In this document: piece after piece, positions 38,050 through 50,252 of the stretch | Layout of the letters: each line of letters starts with the position of its first letter | Position numbering within the stretch: position 1 is the stretch's first letter | Translations under genes and position numbers: made by a program | The notes under the pieces: model-generated | Seen by the model: the letters and a program-made list of their open reading frames with translations, nothing else | Told to the model about the DNA's origin: nothing | The model's database searches: none | DNA from: Sipunculus nudus | Taxonomy: Eukaryota; Annelida; Sipuncula; Golfingiida; Sipunculidae | Assembly (NCBI GenBank): GCA_026874595.1 | Contig: CM049317.1 | Span: 37,108,401 to 37,172,400, forward strand | Direction: 5' to 3' | Length of the DNA: 64,000 bases

Positions 38050-39060
38050 AATTATTCATGCGTAGTTTTTAATCAGGGACATCATGAAATTGATAATACA
38101 CTGAACAAGATTTAAAACCAGTTTTATTGGCCAGGGTTTACTTATGATTTTTACGTTTTTGTAAATCCTGTGAGATTTGTCAGAAAACCATCGATATAGG
38201 AAGGGTTCCTAAGGTCCCATTAAGGAGGATGCCATTGATTGGAATCCCTTTTTAAAGAACATACTTTGACTTAGTAGGTCCGTTGAGTCCACCATCTGAA
38301 AGAGGACATAGGAACATACTTACCATAATTGATTATGCAACACGCTATCCAGAGGCGATACCTTTGAAATCTTTATCTACTCCAAAAGTAGCAGAAGCAC
38401 TGGGTACATTGTATGGTAGAGTAGGAATTCCCAATGAAGTACTTTCCGATATGGGAACATAATTTGTGTCATATTTAATAACAGAAGTCTCTAGACTGTT
38501 GTCCATCCGGCAGTGGACAAGTGCTAGGTATTACCCCATTTGTAATGATTTGGTGGAAAAGTATTATGGGATTATCAAGAAGATCTTGATATGGTTAAGT
38601 GCAGAACAGCCTAGACAGTGGGACAGATAGTTGTGTGCACTTGTTTGCACTCAGAGAGAAACCTAACGACAGTTTAGGTTACTCACCTGTTGAACTGCTG
38701 TAGGCAGACTCGTTCGTGGTCCCATAACTATCTTACGGAAATTATGGACCAACCAACGAATAGAGCAAGAAGCAAAGAATGAATATAAGTATATGGTTGA
38801 AGTAAAGGAAAGGTTGCACGAAACCTGGGAAGTTCTCTAGCAAACATTACAACAAAATACAAAAGATACTATAACTTGAAAACAAAACCTCGCAAACTAA
38901 AGGTAGGATATAAGGTATTAGTGTTATTACAAACATAATCAAACAGCCTCCTTATCCGGTAGAAATCAAACATGAAATGACTATGTAATTGATATCAACG
39001 GGCCACATAGGTTGTTTCACATAAACCTGTTGAAACGTTACTTTGGACGTGAGAAACCAG
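38050..39060 (+). pseudogene. Integrase remnant of the LTR element
   Basis: Integrase inserts the element's DNA copy. Visible pieces are the zinc-binding region with CEICQK and the catalytic core, with YFDLVGPLSPPSERG and IIDYATRYPEAIPLKS, which is Gypsy-type. It lies upstream of the reverse transcriptase remnant. Broken. Confidence 0.8.
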
Positions 39061-39289
39061 CTAATCTGATAGCAGGATGTTTCATGTGATAGACAATCCC
39101 AAACTAGACAATAGCATAGCAGTGTTAGACTGTGATAAAGATCAGATAAGGCAGGAAAGCCTGGTATGCACACCCTGTGTAAAACAAAAGGAATATAAAG
39201 AACATGTGAAGATAAACCCGAAAACTGTTCAAACAACTGTTGTGTAAATATCATATTTCTTTACAGATGTACAAAAGGAAACATGAGTT

Positions 39290-39990
39290 TTGAAATGTAA
39301 AATCCTACTGAACCATTCATGTCATGCCCTTAAGAGAATTCATTAAACTAGAATTGGATAATATGCTAAAAATGGGGATTATAGAGAGATCAAACTCCTA
39401 CTATAGTCACCCTATTATGTTTGTGAAGACGTCAGACGGCAGTAATCGATTTTTTATTAACTTTTAGAAGCTATACAAAACTAAAAAAAAAAAAAAATTG
39501 CTTCTGTGAGATCCAGTAATTATTTCTCAAAGATTGATCTTACCAAAGGGTACTGGTAAATATCTATGGAAGTTAACAAAGAAAAAAAACGGCTTTTGTC
39601 ACATCAGAAGGGATATTTTACTTCCGCCTTATGCTATTCGGCCTAGTAACAGCTAGCGCCCAGTTCTCCAAAAGGATGGGAACATGGTAAGGTCACGTGT
39701 CGACCATAGCATAATGCTAGTGCAGGTGCTATATAGAATGCAAAGGGCAAACCTAGCAGCACGGCCTTTATTGGGATACCAGTCACTAAAATGTCTACGT
39801 CACAAAGTCGGAGTAGACTTAGTACGGACAAATCCCATCCCTGAGGAAGAAAATAGCTAATTCCGCAAGACCAAGCAGCAAGTCCGATCATTCTTTTGTC
39901 TCAGAGGGTTCTGTAGGGATTTTATATCAAACTAGGCAGATATATCATTACCTTTGACAGTTCTAACTAGCAAAGAAAAGTCCAGTTTTA
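39290..39990 (+). pseudogene. Reverse transcriptase remnant of the LTR element
   Basis: The start of a Gypsy reverse transcriptase is recognisable from GIIERSNSYYSHPIMFVK at about 39375-39428, followed by weaker palm-region pieces such as FRLMLFGLVTASAQF. Broken. Confidence 0.75.
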
Positions 39991-40079
39991 ACAAAATGAG
40001 AAAAAAGCACAGAAGAAAGCTTTTTTATCAACTCAGAATGTTTGGAAAAAACTACCATGCTTCATTTACCTGATTTAAA

Positions 40080-40390
40080 TAAGACATTTGTGTTATAAAT
40101 TGATGCATCCGATGCCGGATTAGGGAGGGTATTAATGCAGAACATTGATGGAAAGGACATCTTATTGCTGAGCCAGCAAAAAGCTTTTGTACAGAGAGAG
40201 AAACTATGCAGTTATTGAGAGAGAATGTATAGTTATTGTGTGGGCTGTGAAAAGATTTGAATTCTTCTTGTATGGACGATCATTTCCAGTTCATACAGAT
40301 CATAAGCCTCTTGTTTATATAAATGAACAGAAAACAGTAAACAAAAGAATCATGCGGTGGGCTATGGTTCTGCAGGAGTTCCGGTAGGTC
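40080..40390 (+). pseudogene. RNase H remnant of the LTR element
   Basis: Recognisable blocks are IDASDAGLG, ERECIVIVWAVKRFEFFLYG and FPVHTDHKPLVYI, the standard RNase H signature following a Gypsy reverse transcriptase. Broken. The rest of the interior up to the 3' LTR (about 40390-41120) shows no coding remnant. Confidence 0.8.
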
Positions 40391-41120
40391 GCCGTGAGAG
40401 GTCGAGACAACTTGCCAGGAAAGCAACAAGTAAATATTTTTTTCCATTGTAATATGTTCATTTGTTTATCAATATGACCAGATAAACTGATAATTATATT
40501 ACATGTAACCAATTAATATATTAATTTTGAAGATGATCTATTGTTGTCAGATACGTGAATGTTGATATGTATGAGGTTATATGATTCATAATTAATTAAA
40601 CACACGTGTCTATAAATAATCTTAGGAAGCGGGTTATGTTATGAGTGAACTCGTGAACCCAAATAGTAGTAAATTAACGGGTAACAGGCCCGAGCGGTAA
40701 CGAATGAGCGGGTTAGTGTCCTAATGAATGTACGCGTAATGTACCCGAGTCGTGATGATCGATTATTGAAGAAAACCATTGTGCTTTGTCGCACCTATAT
40801 AACTGCGAAGACTAAAAGTGTACATGATTACATGACTCCGTTGCGAGGTAACATTATATAAATAGGGTTGAGATAAAGACAACATTAGGCTCTTATGAGT
40901 CACTCTTATAACCTTGGAAGAAGGTACTAGTACGTACGACTTTGGATTTAAATAGTAACTATAATTATAGGGGTATAGCTACCATGTTATATAGAAATAA
41001 TTAAACATGTGTATACAATAACTTCTAAATGAATTAAATGTGTTGTTCAGAAGGTATAAGCAAAAACCAAATATGGTAACAACTATTACTGTTGGCGTCT
41101 TACTGAAACAACGACTATAT

Positions 41121-41513
41121 TGTATATGTTGTTATAATCGTTCAAGATACGTTATTTGACGATATGCTCTTTATAATAGCATATTATTATTTGAACGACG
41201 TATAATCCGTCTATCGAAGAACCAGAGTGTCACAGTGTGTTGTATTAAGAGAAATATTTATAGATATATCACTAGCAAGTACGATATATTTTTTGTTACA
41301 GAGGTATCGTACCCATCCTGTGTGTGCAATCCGGTCACTGATCCGTCTTTGAGGGACGTCTGACGTCCAAAGAAACGATGTAACGATGGCCGTGTCACTA
41401 ACAACTACTCGCTTCAAGTGCCACTACTCACATCAAGTGATAATATCAAATCTCAAGTGCCATAAACAGGATACATGTTATATAACCAGGATCCATTAGT
41501 ATATAAAGGCCTT

Positions 41514-41558
<45 letters not shown>

Positions 41559-41696
41559 CTTGGTGCACGTTTTTATGTCTATATGGCCATTATGAAATGT
41601 ATGTACAAAATGTATTATTTCTTTTGTGTTTTTGTTTTATTTCATTATAAAAAGTTCATATTTCAATCCGTCTATGGTACTCATTTCCCCATAACA
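41121..41696 (+). repeat. 3' LTR
   Basis: Direct match to 34562-35127, starting TGTATATGTTGTT and ending near CCCCATAACA. It carries the same TATATAAAGG box, and its own (TA)n at about 41517-41555. Confidence 0.85.
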
Positions 41697-43900
41697 ATTG
41701 CCAAAGAGTATCAGTATTTTTGTTCATTTTCATCATATGTGCAATAGGAGCTCTGACACAATGACTTTTGTACACAAAGATCGCATATTGGAAACTGGTA
41801 TCCACAATAAAAATGCAAAATCACACCTTTATAACGTTTATAAACATCAGAACATAACAATAGTTTTGAAAACCGTAATATCCCTGGTCGTTTATGTGCT
41901 ATGAAACCAATGCTACCAATCCAGTTCTTACACAGACATTTACGCCCATTTAATATATGTACTCACAAAAAAGTTGTTAATGTTATACATATTATTTACA
42001 ATATTTCATTTTTGTTTTTGTTTTCATTTTTAAGGAACGATTTAATATGTCAATTTAACAAAAGGTTCTGGACAGACAGCTCAAATTATCAAGACTTGCC
42101 GAGTACCAAGGCACTTTTAAAACGAAGTTTAAAATATCCTTTATTTTTTGCAGTTTTTTTTTCTTCTGTATAATACTTTTTTTTATAAAAGCAACTGCTG
42201 TATACTTTGTTTTAGAGCCCTTAATTTAAGCTTTGCAAAATAAAATATTATTATTATTTAAAATAATTATTTTTATTATTGTTGGTACATTTATGTATGA
42301 ATGTAACTGGCGTATTCAGCCGTATCTTTCAACTGCTATCCAAGGTGCATAGACTTGAGCATCACAATCAGCATACACATTAAAAACACTCCCGGGAAAC
42401 ACCCAGCATCCATAAGTTGCGGTTACTCAATTGGTTATTGGATAGTGTGCACGTTATCTATACGTTGTCGATTACATCGTTAGCAGCCTAAAACTGTGAA
42501 TGTCTAGGTCACCAGTGTCCATGCCACGCGGTACTATTCCTCTGTAATCGGCTGAACTAGCAATTGCTGAGTTTATATCTGATGATATTTTTAATCTTGT
42601 TCCATCATATAAGTTTTTAGGTTATAATTGATTTATATTGTATGTACATGTAGGCTAGAGGGGTAATTTGTCAGCTTGATTATATCTGAATCAACCTTGC
42701 TCATCAGCTTGCTGCATTAGTTGAGAGATCAAGCAGTAATTTTAGCTCTTCTGGATATCCTGTTTTGGTTATTGTATGCTGTAGGAATGTTCCAGAACGT
42801 GTACTTCTTATTCATTTAATTGGTTGACTTCACTTATACAAGATAGTTCACTTGGCCAGATGTGTTCCTCGCGGAAGAGGTATATGTTATTCAAACCTTG
42901 TATCACAGAGGGATTGCTAATTTGATAATCCAAATTTGACAGAGAGAGAAGGACGTTGTATAATACTTGCTTGAACATGCAGCTTTGGCAATTTCAATAT
43001 GTTAACAGGCACACAGCTAGAACCTCTGTTTGTGAAATGCAATGCATTCATTTTTTGACAAACAGACTTTTAGTGACTTTCAGGATGTTTTTTATTGTAC
43101 TTTCAAGTGATTTTTCTGGCATCGTGCTTAAGAGTTGTAAATGGTTTGTCATAGATTATGAATGTCCTAAAACATTTCTTTAAATTATTCATTGTAATTT
43201 TTACAATTTTTACAATTTATACCAGCAATTCACATACCAACTTGTACATAGCACATATAACAATAAAAAGATTTGTAGGGAGAATAAAAAGAAAAATCCT
43301 GTTGTTGTGGTGCAAAATGGTAAAGAACTTGGTGTCATAACACATTTACCAAATTAAAAGTATAAACACAGCGTGTGTGCCATAGTGCGTTTGGGTTTGC
43401 GTTTAGCATTACCTTCTCCACAGAAGTTGATGATGGTTCACAATTGTATATGATCCTATGTCTCTGCACTGGCTGGGGCAGATGTATTTATAAGTATGCT
43501 GAAGTAGAGCTCAAAAGAAAACATCTTATATAGAGGTCCAAGTTTCAGCATTGTGCCCGTTTTCTACTGTCATCATGGTATCCATGCATGTTTTTTCTTC
43601 CCCATACTGGTTTGGTCTGTCCCTATAGCTCCAAAACATGTTTTTTAAGGTGAAAGAATTGTCACTGCCATCAGATTTTCCAGGTTAACTTTTTCTTTAA
43701 ATTAAATGTTGACTGAGTCATATTCTTGAAATTTTCTGAAATAGTTTTCTCTTTCTTTCACATCATATTTGTGTCCAGCATGAGTAGAAGTAGCGTGGAG
43801 TGTAAAATATATATCTGACTAAGAGTTGGTGTGTAAAACACAGCCCTGGTGATCCTACAATCGCAGTTGAAACTGATGACATGGTCGATATCGTAGATGC
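41697..43900. other. Non-coding region
   Basis: No exon, RNA gene or element end is recognised. The composition is AT-rich with short open frames only. Confidence 0.45.
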
Positions 43901-43904
43901 ATCA

Positions 43905-44510
43905 AGCCTGTATCTCACTGGCCTGCGAGAGCTTTGCGATAAATTGTGAATGCATTCGCGAGACAGTCTCATTAGTGATTTAGAATATTCGCGGCGCTTC
44001 CAAATTTCTCGCGTGATTCCACAAATGTCGATAACTTGTCGCACAAATTTTGAACATGTTGAACAAATGCGCAAAATAAAATTTCTCGAAAAATTGTCGC
44101 AGACGCGTCGCTTGTTTCTCAAACATGTCTCGAACTATTCTCAAGTCAGTTTCCCCCGAGTCAGGAATTGCGACTACTGCGAGACAAGTTTGAGAGGGGT
44201 TTGCGACCTATGCAACTATATTGCAATTATTTGGAGATACCAATGAGAATCTGACATTATGGGTGCGAATTGTCGTGCGAATATTTTGCAAATGTCTTGG
44301 GAATATCGCACGACATTCGCATGACGAGTATACGAAATCCACCCGAATTGTTGGTCAAAAACTCGTACGATGTTTGCAAACGCGTTGTAAGTACGATTCA
44401 GTGTGATTGAAAGTTACAATTGTCGCTAATTTGCGTATTTTCTCGCGATGGTTGTGTCTCCAACTAGTCATGAGCTTTCGCAGCCCGATGAGATGTAGCC
44501 ATCACATTTG
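43905..44510. other. CpG-rich patch with TCTCGC/GCGAGA words and hairpins
   Basis: CpG dinucleotides are dense compared with both flanks. TCGCG, GCGAC, TTGTCGC and CTCGAA words recur. An imperfect hairpin joins TGCGAATTGTCGTGCGAAT at about 44264-44282 with its near complement at 44302-44322. Overlapping open frames on both strands (119 and 98 residues) match nothing I know. It could be a decayed GC-richer repeat or a patch spared from CpG loss. Confidence 0.45.
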
Positions 44511-47429
44511 TTGTGCATTGTCTGATTATCTCAAAGGAGTGTTTGTGACATAATGGCAAACTCTTCATAGACGATAACCACGAACCAGTTAAGTGAAATA
44601 TAATTCTGATGTGGATTAAACACTATCCCCACCTTTTACAGTCGGCCCCGACCATGTGGATGCGCGTGTCTCCTGATGGGGTGGATTTCACTAGGTGGCC
44701 AAGATGCGTGCGAGATTAGAGAAAACAGCACTGATAACTGTTGCCTGGCAAGAGACTAAGGAGGATCTGTCGGCAGATGCTCGATGTTAGGCGTTTATGG
44801 ACTTGAAAACAGTTTTCGGTTCATGACAAATCATTCATCATCTTATCATGTCCTCATGTTACCTTTGAATTTCCAATGGACAAGAATCGCATCCTTCACT
44901 TAATTTTACTTTCTGTGAAATATTCATATTATGGTGAAGACATGGTGCAAAAATTACACAAACTGGGGCAGGAAACTATAAGATAATCAGTTCCATTACT
45001 TGCGGGCATTATGTATTTATAAGTAGTCTTCTGAAGATGATCTACATCAATAAATGGCTAGCTATATATATACATATACATATATATATATATTTATATA
45101 TATAAAAATCAGACTAAACATTGTCTCTGCGTTTTTGCACCTGGTAAAGTGGAAACATGAGACATTTAGCAAGTCAATAGTAGTAAGATCGAGAATAACG
45201 AATAACGAATTTAACTTTTGTATGATAATTTAAGTGTCTCAAGATTGTGTTTACTTTTAACTATAAACTTAGAATACCTGATCACTCAATGATTTTATTA
45301 CTTATTTTAATTTCTCAATTTAGACCATTTACCAGGCCAAAAGGGTCAAATTTACTTCCATAATAAAATAATGTCTTTACAGCCAGGCCCCTCTAAGTAC
45401 TAATTTATTTATTTTACTTGAGAAGAAAACCACTCTTACGCCACAGATAAATATCTTTGTATGACATTTTGTTGGCTTTCTCAACGGCAGTTACAATATT
45501 AATGTCTGGAAATTCCTACAGAACAGAGCATGATATATATATATATATATATACATATATATATAATGTATCGTATACAGTTAGTTTTTAATCATACATA
45601 TATACTTATGTGCTCGTGTGTAAGTAATGTGAGCGAGCCCGATGTGACGTTTAGATAAAGTCCACACTGCTTACGAATTAAAGTTAAGGAACCATCCAGG
45701 GCCTTGAAAAATTCAACTTTTAACGGAAAGGGCATCGTAAAATGGTCCATCTGTTTTATTTGTTTATATGTGACAAAACAGATACTAAATCATATTGAGG
45801 CCTTTGTAGAATTCAATAGAATTGAATTAAATGAACTTTTAAGTTTCAAAACTATTACATGACAGATGATTTATTTTTATCTTGCTGGTTTTTTTTTTCA
45901 GGGATGTCCCTTTCCCCCGACATTGTTAATATTTCACGTAATTAAATATGTTCTGCATATAATCAAATTGAATCAAATTGTAGAAATACTATTGTACCAT
46001 GTTCACCATTTTCTTTTATTTTTCGTCATGTTTACCGAATTTCATTCTTTTCCCTGCAACCTTTCTGAAGACGTACGTTCTCAAGAAAATTATAGTCATG
46101 GAAGATAGAACATCAAACTTTTCTCCATCAGTATATACCACCAAAAAAACCTAAAATTAGCAATAAAATATCAACAAGAGCCTTTGCTGGGCATCTTTTC
46201 TTCAACTCATGTAAAGCACATATGAATCTAGTTTGGGTAAATCCAATCCATATTTGCTGCCCCTTTCATTTATCTTACAATAAAACGTTATGCTTATTGA
46301 ACATTAACAAATAGATAATGATCGATTTGCGTCCTAAGAGGATATGAACATCTATTGTCATAAGAAATTCTCAAGCTTAAGAGCTTAGCCTTCACAGCTA
46401 AAATGTTATGCTTAATCCTATAATGAAAATACCTCATTAACATATCAATTGTTGGTGTGTAAAAATATGCCAAGCTGAGATAGTCCATGAACCCTTATTC
46501 CAAAATAAACTCTGAACATGCACATTACAAACATCATATATATTCGTTTTCATCGTTTCACAGTATCGATATTTAAACGTTATTTTTTTTATGAGCAAGT
46601 GCCATAACTTCTCTGCGGTAAAGCTTGCTAAATAGACAACCAGAGAATACGTCTTGTAGGCTTTCTATGTAAATAACAACTGTATCACATCTGTTTTACA
46701 CCCGTTGCTGTGATAGATAACAGGAATACATATTTCATTCCAAGGTCATGTATATTGATATTCCGCCTACTAATAATGCACACCTACACGCATACTTGGA
46801 GTACTTGAACACTTGAAGTAAATATTGAAGACGATGCTAGACAGCGTGTATGGAATCCTGCCAGCTTTTAAATCAAAGCGCGTAGTTAGAAAGTTGCATG
46901 GGTATCTATTTAGCCAGTTTGTTTTTAAATGAAAGTTTGGTATAACCTTATATTATAAATTTCATAAATGTAAATACTATTTTCATGCTTTCTATCACAA
47001 CGCTTAAACCTGCATTATATCTGTACCAGATCTAAATATCTTTATTGCCTATTTATAAAAATTATTCCTTTTAAACTATTTTGTAGATCTTGGAGGTGCC
47101 TTAATCCTTCCGATGTAAGCTACTTCACATTTATTTGTATTTTTTGCATATAATGAAGCTGTAGCAACCTTGTCGAGGATACCTTTAATTTATATCATAA
47201 ACGTGCGGTCCTCCAAAGTAGTGTCATAGTCTTTTTTCGTTTTCTCTCGATGTTGAAAAAGCTCCAATATCTTCTAGTACAAAAGTAGATATCATGGCAA
47301 GAATCAACGGCATCTGATAATATCAATGTTAGGAAGCATGAGCGTGTTGTACGCTAATGTTGAAAGGGAAAAGATCTAAGGATAAACTGTTATACGGTCC
47401 GTCGTTTTTACGCTGTCATGTATAGATGT
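44511..47429. other. Non-coding region with TA microsatellites
   Basis: (TA)n-like tracts lie at about 45065-45105 and 45535-45565. No exon or RNA gene is recognised. Confidence 0.45.
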
Positions 47430-47830
47430 CATAATACTGAGGCGTGCATCCGATCACATGTAAGGGTACAACAACTCCCCTACTGCTTAGAATATCAGAG
47501 ACCTTGGTCAGGTCAATGAAGGCGACAAAAAAGTGCAACTCAAACCCAGGCATTTCTCCTGCAAAAAGAAAATCTTATCTGGTTATAGGACGGCACTCTG
47601 CGACTCTATATACACCCCAGCATCAGGTGCTTGGCGTTCGTTGAGGGCCAAGGGTCAAAGGCATGCGCGATAGTGCTCAGGAGGAACATGCCTCTGTATA
47701 TCTCTGTAAAATGTTGGCGATACGCATGTCTAAAGGAACAAAACCTTTCTTCAAACAACAGCTAGAACAATTCGTGTTAGATCTTTTGCCGTTGAGCCCC
47801 CTCGAGTAGGATGTTTTCTTTCCGTGGTTT
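47430..47830 (-). pseudogene. LINE reverse transcriptase relic, antisense
   Basis: Minus-strand blocks of a non-LTR reverse transcriptase occur in the normal order. YRGMFLLSTIAHAF at about 47650-47695 matches the conserved YRGISLL block, a PDKIFFLQEKCLG piece corresponds to the region before the catalytic core, and FVAFIDLTKVSDILSSRG at about 47474-47530 is the FVDLTKAFD block that carries the first catalytic aspartate. The blocks lie in different frames with stops between them, and downstream RT blocks fade by about 47430. It is a short, old, dead fragment from a different LINE lineage or region than the one at 32290-33190. Confidence 0.7.
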
Positions 47831-49001
47831 TTTTACCTCAGACTAGGAAGTGGATAGCTTTTGTGAGCTCCTCTGTGGGCAGTGCAGCAAACATAGATTG
47901 GGTGTGCTCCTATTCATCATGAGTGAGTATGTATTACTTTAAAAAGAGTAATTTATGGCGCTAGCTCAATTGCTTCACCTTTTTTGTCAATCCATTGATA
48001 ATCAAGCCTTTGGCTGGACAGTTTGTAAGAAGCAGGTGTTTTCAAATATTTATAGACTGCATACTAGTTGATAAAGTCTCCTGGAATTAACTGTATCATA
48101 TTAGTAGATAAAATGGAGAAGTCTGTAGTTTTAACATTATTAACCATCCTGAATAATCACTGGTCTGCACTCTTTATTTTGTTGTTGTAACCGTTACACT
48201 ATAATTTATTCTCACATGCAATTTTCATTTTATTTTTTTAGCATGGAAGTTTAACTTATTTGGATAAAAGCTTATGATTAATATTTGAATAATAAACATC
48301 ATTCATGGTCCAAATGGACAATGGCGTTTAAAGGTCCTTTTTAATAAAGAATATAATCGTAAGTAATGTGGTTCGTATTTGCAAGAGGTTCCTTTGAGTG
48401 ACTCCTGCCTTTTACACTTATAGTAACAAGCATAAGGTAAAAGAGTATGAGTACCACCGTGAACTCCAAGAGGCCGAACAAGGACCAAACAGAAGCTGTT
48501 ATATATAACTTTTACATAAAAAATGATGTTCTAGCAATGGAGATGTCAAACAAATATCAGAGACACACATATACGAGCAAAATGCAACAATAGTGCCTGC
48601 TAAAAAAAAAACCTCTTGAAACATGTGCATAATTAACTTACTATCTAAGTTAGGAAAATATTTACTGTTCAATAAACGGGTCATCGCGACAGAGACACTG
48701 ATGTATTTTACGAAGATTCAACTAGAAAGATTCTGGTCTGGTTGTACCGTATTAAATAAAGAAGAAATTCATTATATGTAACCAAACGGATTATTGTTTC
48801 AGAATTTCTGCTAATTATATACTAAGCTTACATTTCAGTTGATCAATAAAGACATTGGCAAACATTTCTCTTGCCGACAAACAAATGTGATTTAAAAGGA
48901 GATGCTGTTACAAAGATCACTGTCGTTTAAATTATATTGGTTGCCATTCCAAGATCAAAGTGCTCGATACATAGAAATAGAACTGCTATAAGTTCAAAAA
49001 T
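47831..49001. other. Non-coding region
   Basis: No exon, RNA gene or repeat boundary is recognised. Confidence 0.45.
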
Positions 49002-49285
49002 ACATCAATGGAATACTGTCATTACCCGCAGGTTTCGTGCACACTAGATGGCACTCATGAGGTGACTGACCTGTATTGGTTGTGCTTGAGCATGTACTAG
49101 TGCGTGTGCCGGATTATTTAAACCTTTAACACATTGAGGCATCATACAGCAAAATCAGCCAACCGTAAATAAACCCACACGCGCACCAGTACATGAACAA
49201 ACACAAACCAACGCAACTCAGTCAACTGATGAGTGCCATGTAGTGTGCAGGACACCTGCGGGTAGAGACAGTAATGCATTGATGT
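49002..49285. mobile_element. Foldback (long-TIR) element, ~284 bp
   Basis: The left arm starts ACATCAATGGAATACTGTC at 49002 and runs about 120 bp; the right arm is its imperfect inverse ending near 49285. Shared parts include TACCCGCAGGT, GCACACTA.ATGGCACTCAT and GTACTAGTGCG/GTACTGGTGCG. A spacer of only about 40 bp separates the arms, so the RNA or single strand would form a long hairpin. It has no coding capacity. Confidence 0.85.
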
Positions 49286-49299
49286 TTTTTTATGAAAAT

Positions 49300-49324
49300 G
49301 TATATATATATATATATATATATA
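49300..49324 (+). repeat. (TA)n between the two foldback elements
   Basis: Short TA microsatellite that separates the 284-bp foldback from the larger hairpin to its right. Confidence 0.9.
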
Positions 49325-49356
49325 GAATGCGTATAGCCGTGTTAGTCCCTCAGTGT

Positions 49357-49848
49357 ATAGATAACAGAATGAAGACGCCTTAGTGTTGACTAACTGTTTA
49401 ATTCAACCACGAGCTTTCGAAGCTTATAGCTTCTTCATCAGGTGTCAAGTGGAAAGGTATAGAAATCGGCTGTATATATATGTTAGATAAACAATTTCTA
49501 ATGACCATAATGCATGGTATAGTGTAACGGATCTGTGATTGGCTACTCTGAATTTATATAGTTCATGTCCTCAACATAACCCGGACAGTCATAACCTAGC
49601 ATTATGGGTAAATAACAATGACACACTCGGAACCTGGGTCAACATGATATAAATTCAGAGTAGCCAATCACAGATCCATTACACTATACCATGCATTATG
49701 GTCATTAGAAATTGTTTATCTAACATATATATACAGCCGATTTCTATACCTTTCCACTTGACACCTGTTGAAGAAGCTATAAGTTTCGAAAGCTCGTGGT
49801 GGAATTAAACAGTTAGTCAACACTAAGGCGTCTTCATTCTGTTATCTA

Positions 49849-49849
<1 letters not shown>
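49357..49849. mobile_element. Large inverted repeat, ~203-bp arms, flanked by (TA)n
   Basis: The arm at 49357-49559 is inverted at 49648-49849 with few differences and an 88-bp spacer. The outer edge of each arm carries AGTTAGTCAACACTAAGGCG-type sequence, and each arm holds a CACCTG..GAAGAAGCT...GAAAGCTCGTGG hairpin. Both outer sides are (TA)n. This arrangement resembles two copies of the same terminal module joined head to head, as seen for Penelope-like element termini, but no coding part is present to prove it. Confidence 0.8.
49404..49447 (-). other. CTGATGA-stem-GAAA hairpin in the left arm
   Basis: The minus strand reads CTGATGA, one A, a perfect 6-bp stem GAAGCT/AGCTTC with ATA loop, then GAAAGC. 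The right arm (49762-49800) has the same hairpin on the plus strand with changes in both core and stem. The layout is hammerhead-like, but stem III and a cleavage triplet are not evident. Confidence 0.4.
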
Positions 49850-49892
<43 letters not shown>

Positions 49893-49896
49893 TGTA

Positions 49897-49950
<54 letters not shown>
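49850..49950 (+). repeat. (TA)n tract
   Basis: About 100 bp of TA repeat with short interruptions (ACATATATGTATATATGT). Confidence 0.95.
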
Positions 49951-49952
<2 letters not shown>

Positions 49953-50053
49953 GATGCCAAACAGCAGCTCCAGGTTTTGCCTGTGTAACATATCCTTCCA
50001 AAGACTTCTGCAGCATTTAAGTCTACTTATCTACCATCCCGTAGACTAACAAC

Positions 50054-50086
50054 ATTCACCTGAGGATCGGGTCGAATCCTGTGAAA
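50054..50086 (+). other. CTGAGGA-stem-GAAA hairpin beside (TA)n
   Basis: ATTCAC, CTGAGGA, a GGGT/ATCC stem with CGA loop, then GAAACAG. It is the same module as 30439-30486. One stem base differs but a G-T wobble pair is kept. Confidence 0.45.
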
Positions 50087-50190
50087 CAGTCTGTAGAGAA
50101 TTTACTGTGTTGTTTTACATTACGATACATATAGCATTGGCCTTCTCTGAAGGCCATAGAGCACTTTCCACCGGAGGGTAACTCTACCTG

Positions 50191-50192
<2 letters not shown>

Positions 50193-50249
<57 letters not shown>
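50193..50249 (+). repeat. (TA)n tract
   Basis: About 57 bp of uninterrupted TA repeat. Together with 49850-49950 it brackets the 50054 hairpin. Confidence 0.95.

Positions 50250-50252
<3 letters not shown>

Larger units (their letters stand above)
34562..41696 (+). mobile_element. Broken Ty3/Gypsy LTR retrotransposon, Gmr1-like domain order
   Basis: Two direct LTRs of about 570 bp bound roughly 6 kb of interior. Recognisable parts occur in the order gag with zinc knuckle, a possible protease region, integrase, reverse transcriptase and RNase H, all on the plus strand. In ordinary Gypsy elements the integrase comes last; here it precedes the reverse transcriptase, as in Copia and in the Gmr1-like group of Gypsy elements. 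The interior is heavily decayed with many breaks, and the LTRs differ at many positions, so the insertion is old. No envelope-like part is seen. Exact ends and target-site duplication could not be fixed by eye. Confidence 0.85.

Noticed and set aside
43763-44246. Overlapping 119- and 98-residue frames on opposite strands
   Set aside because: Both lie in the CpG-rich, TCGC-repeated patch, where stop codons are scarce. Neither has recognisable protein features.
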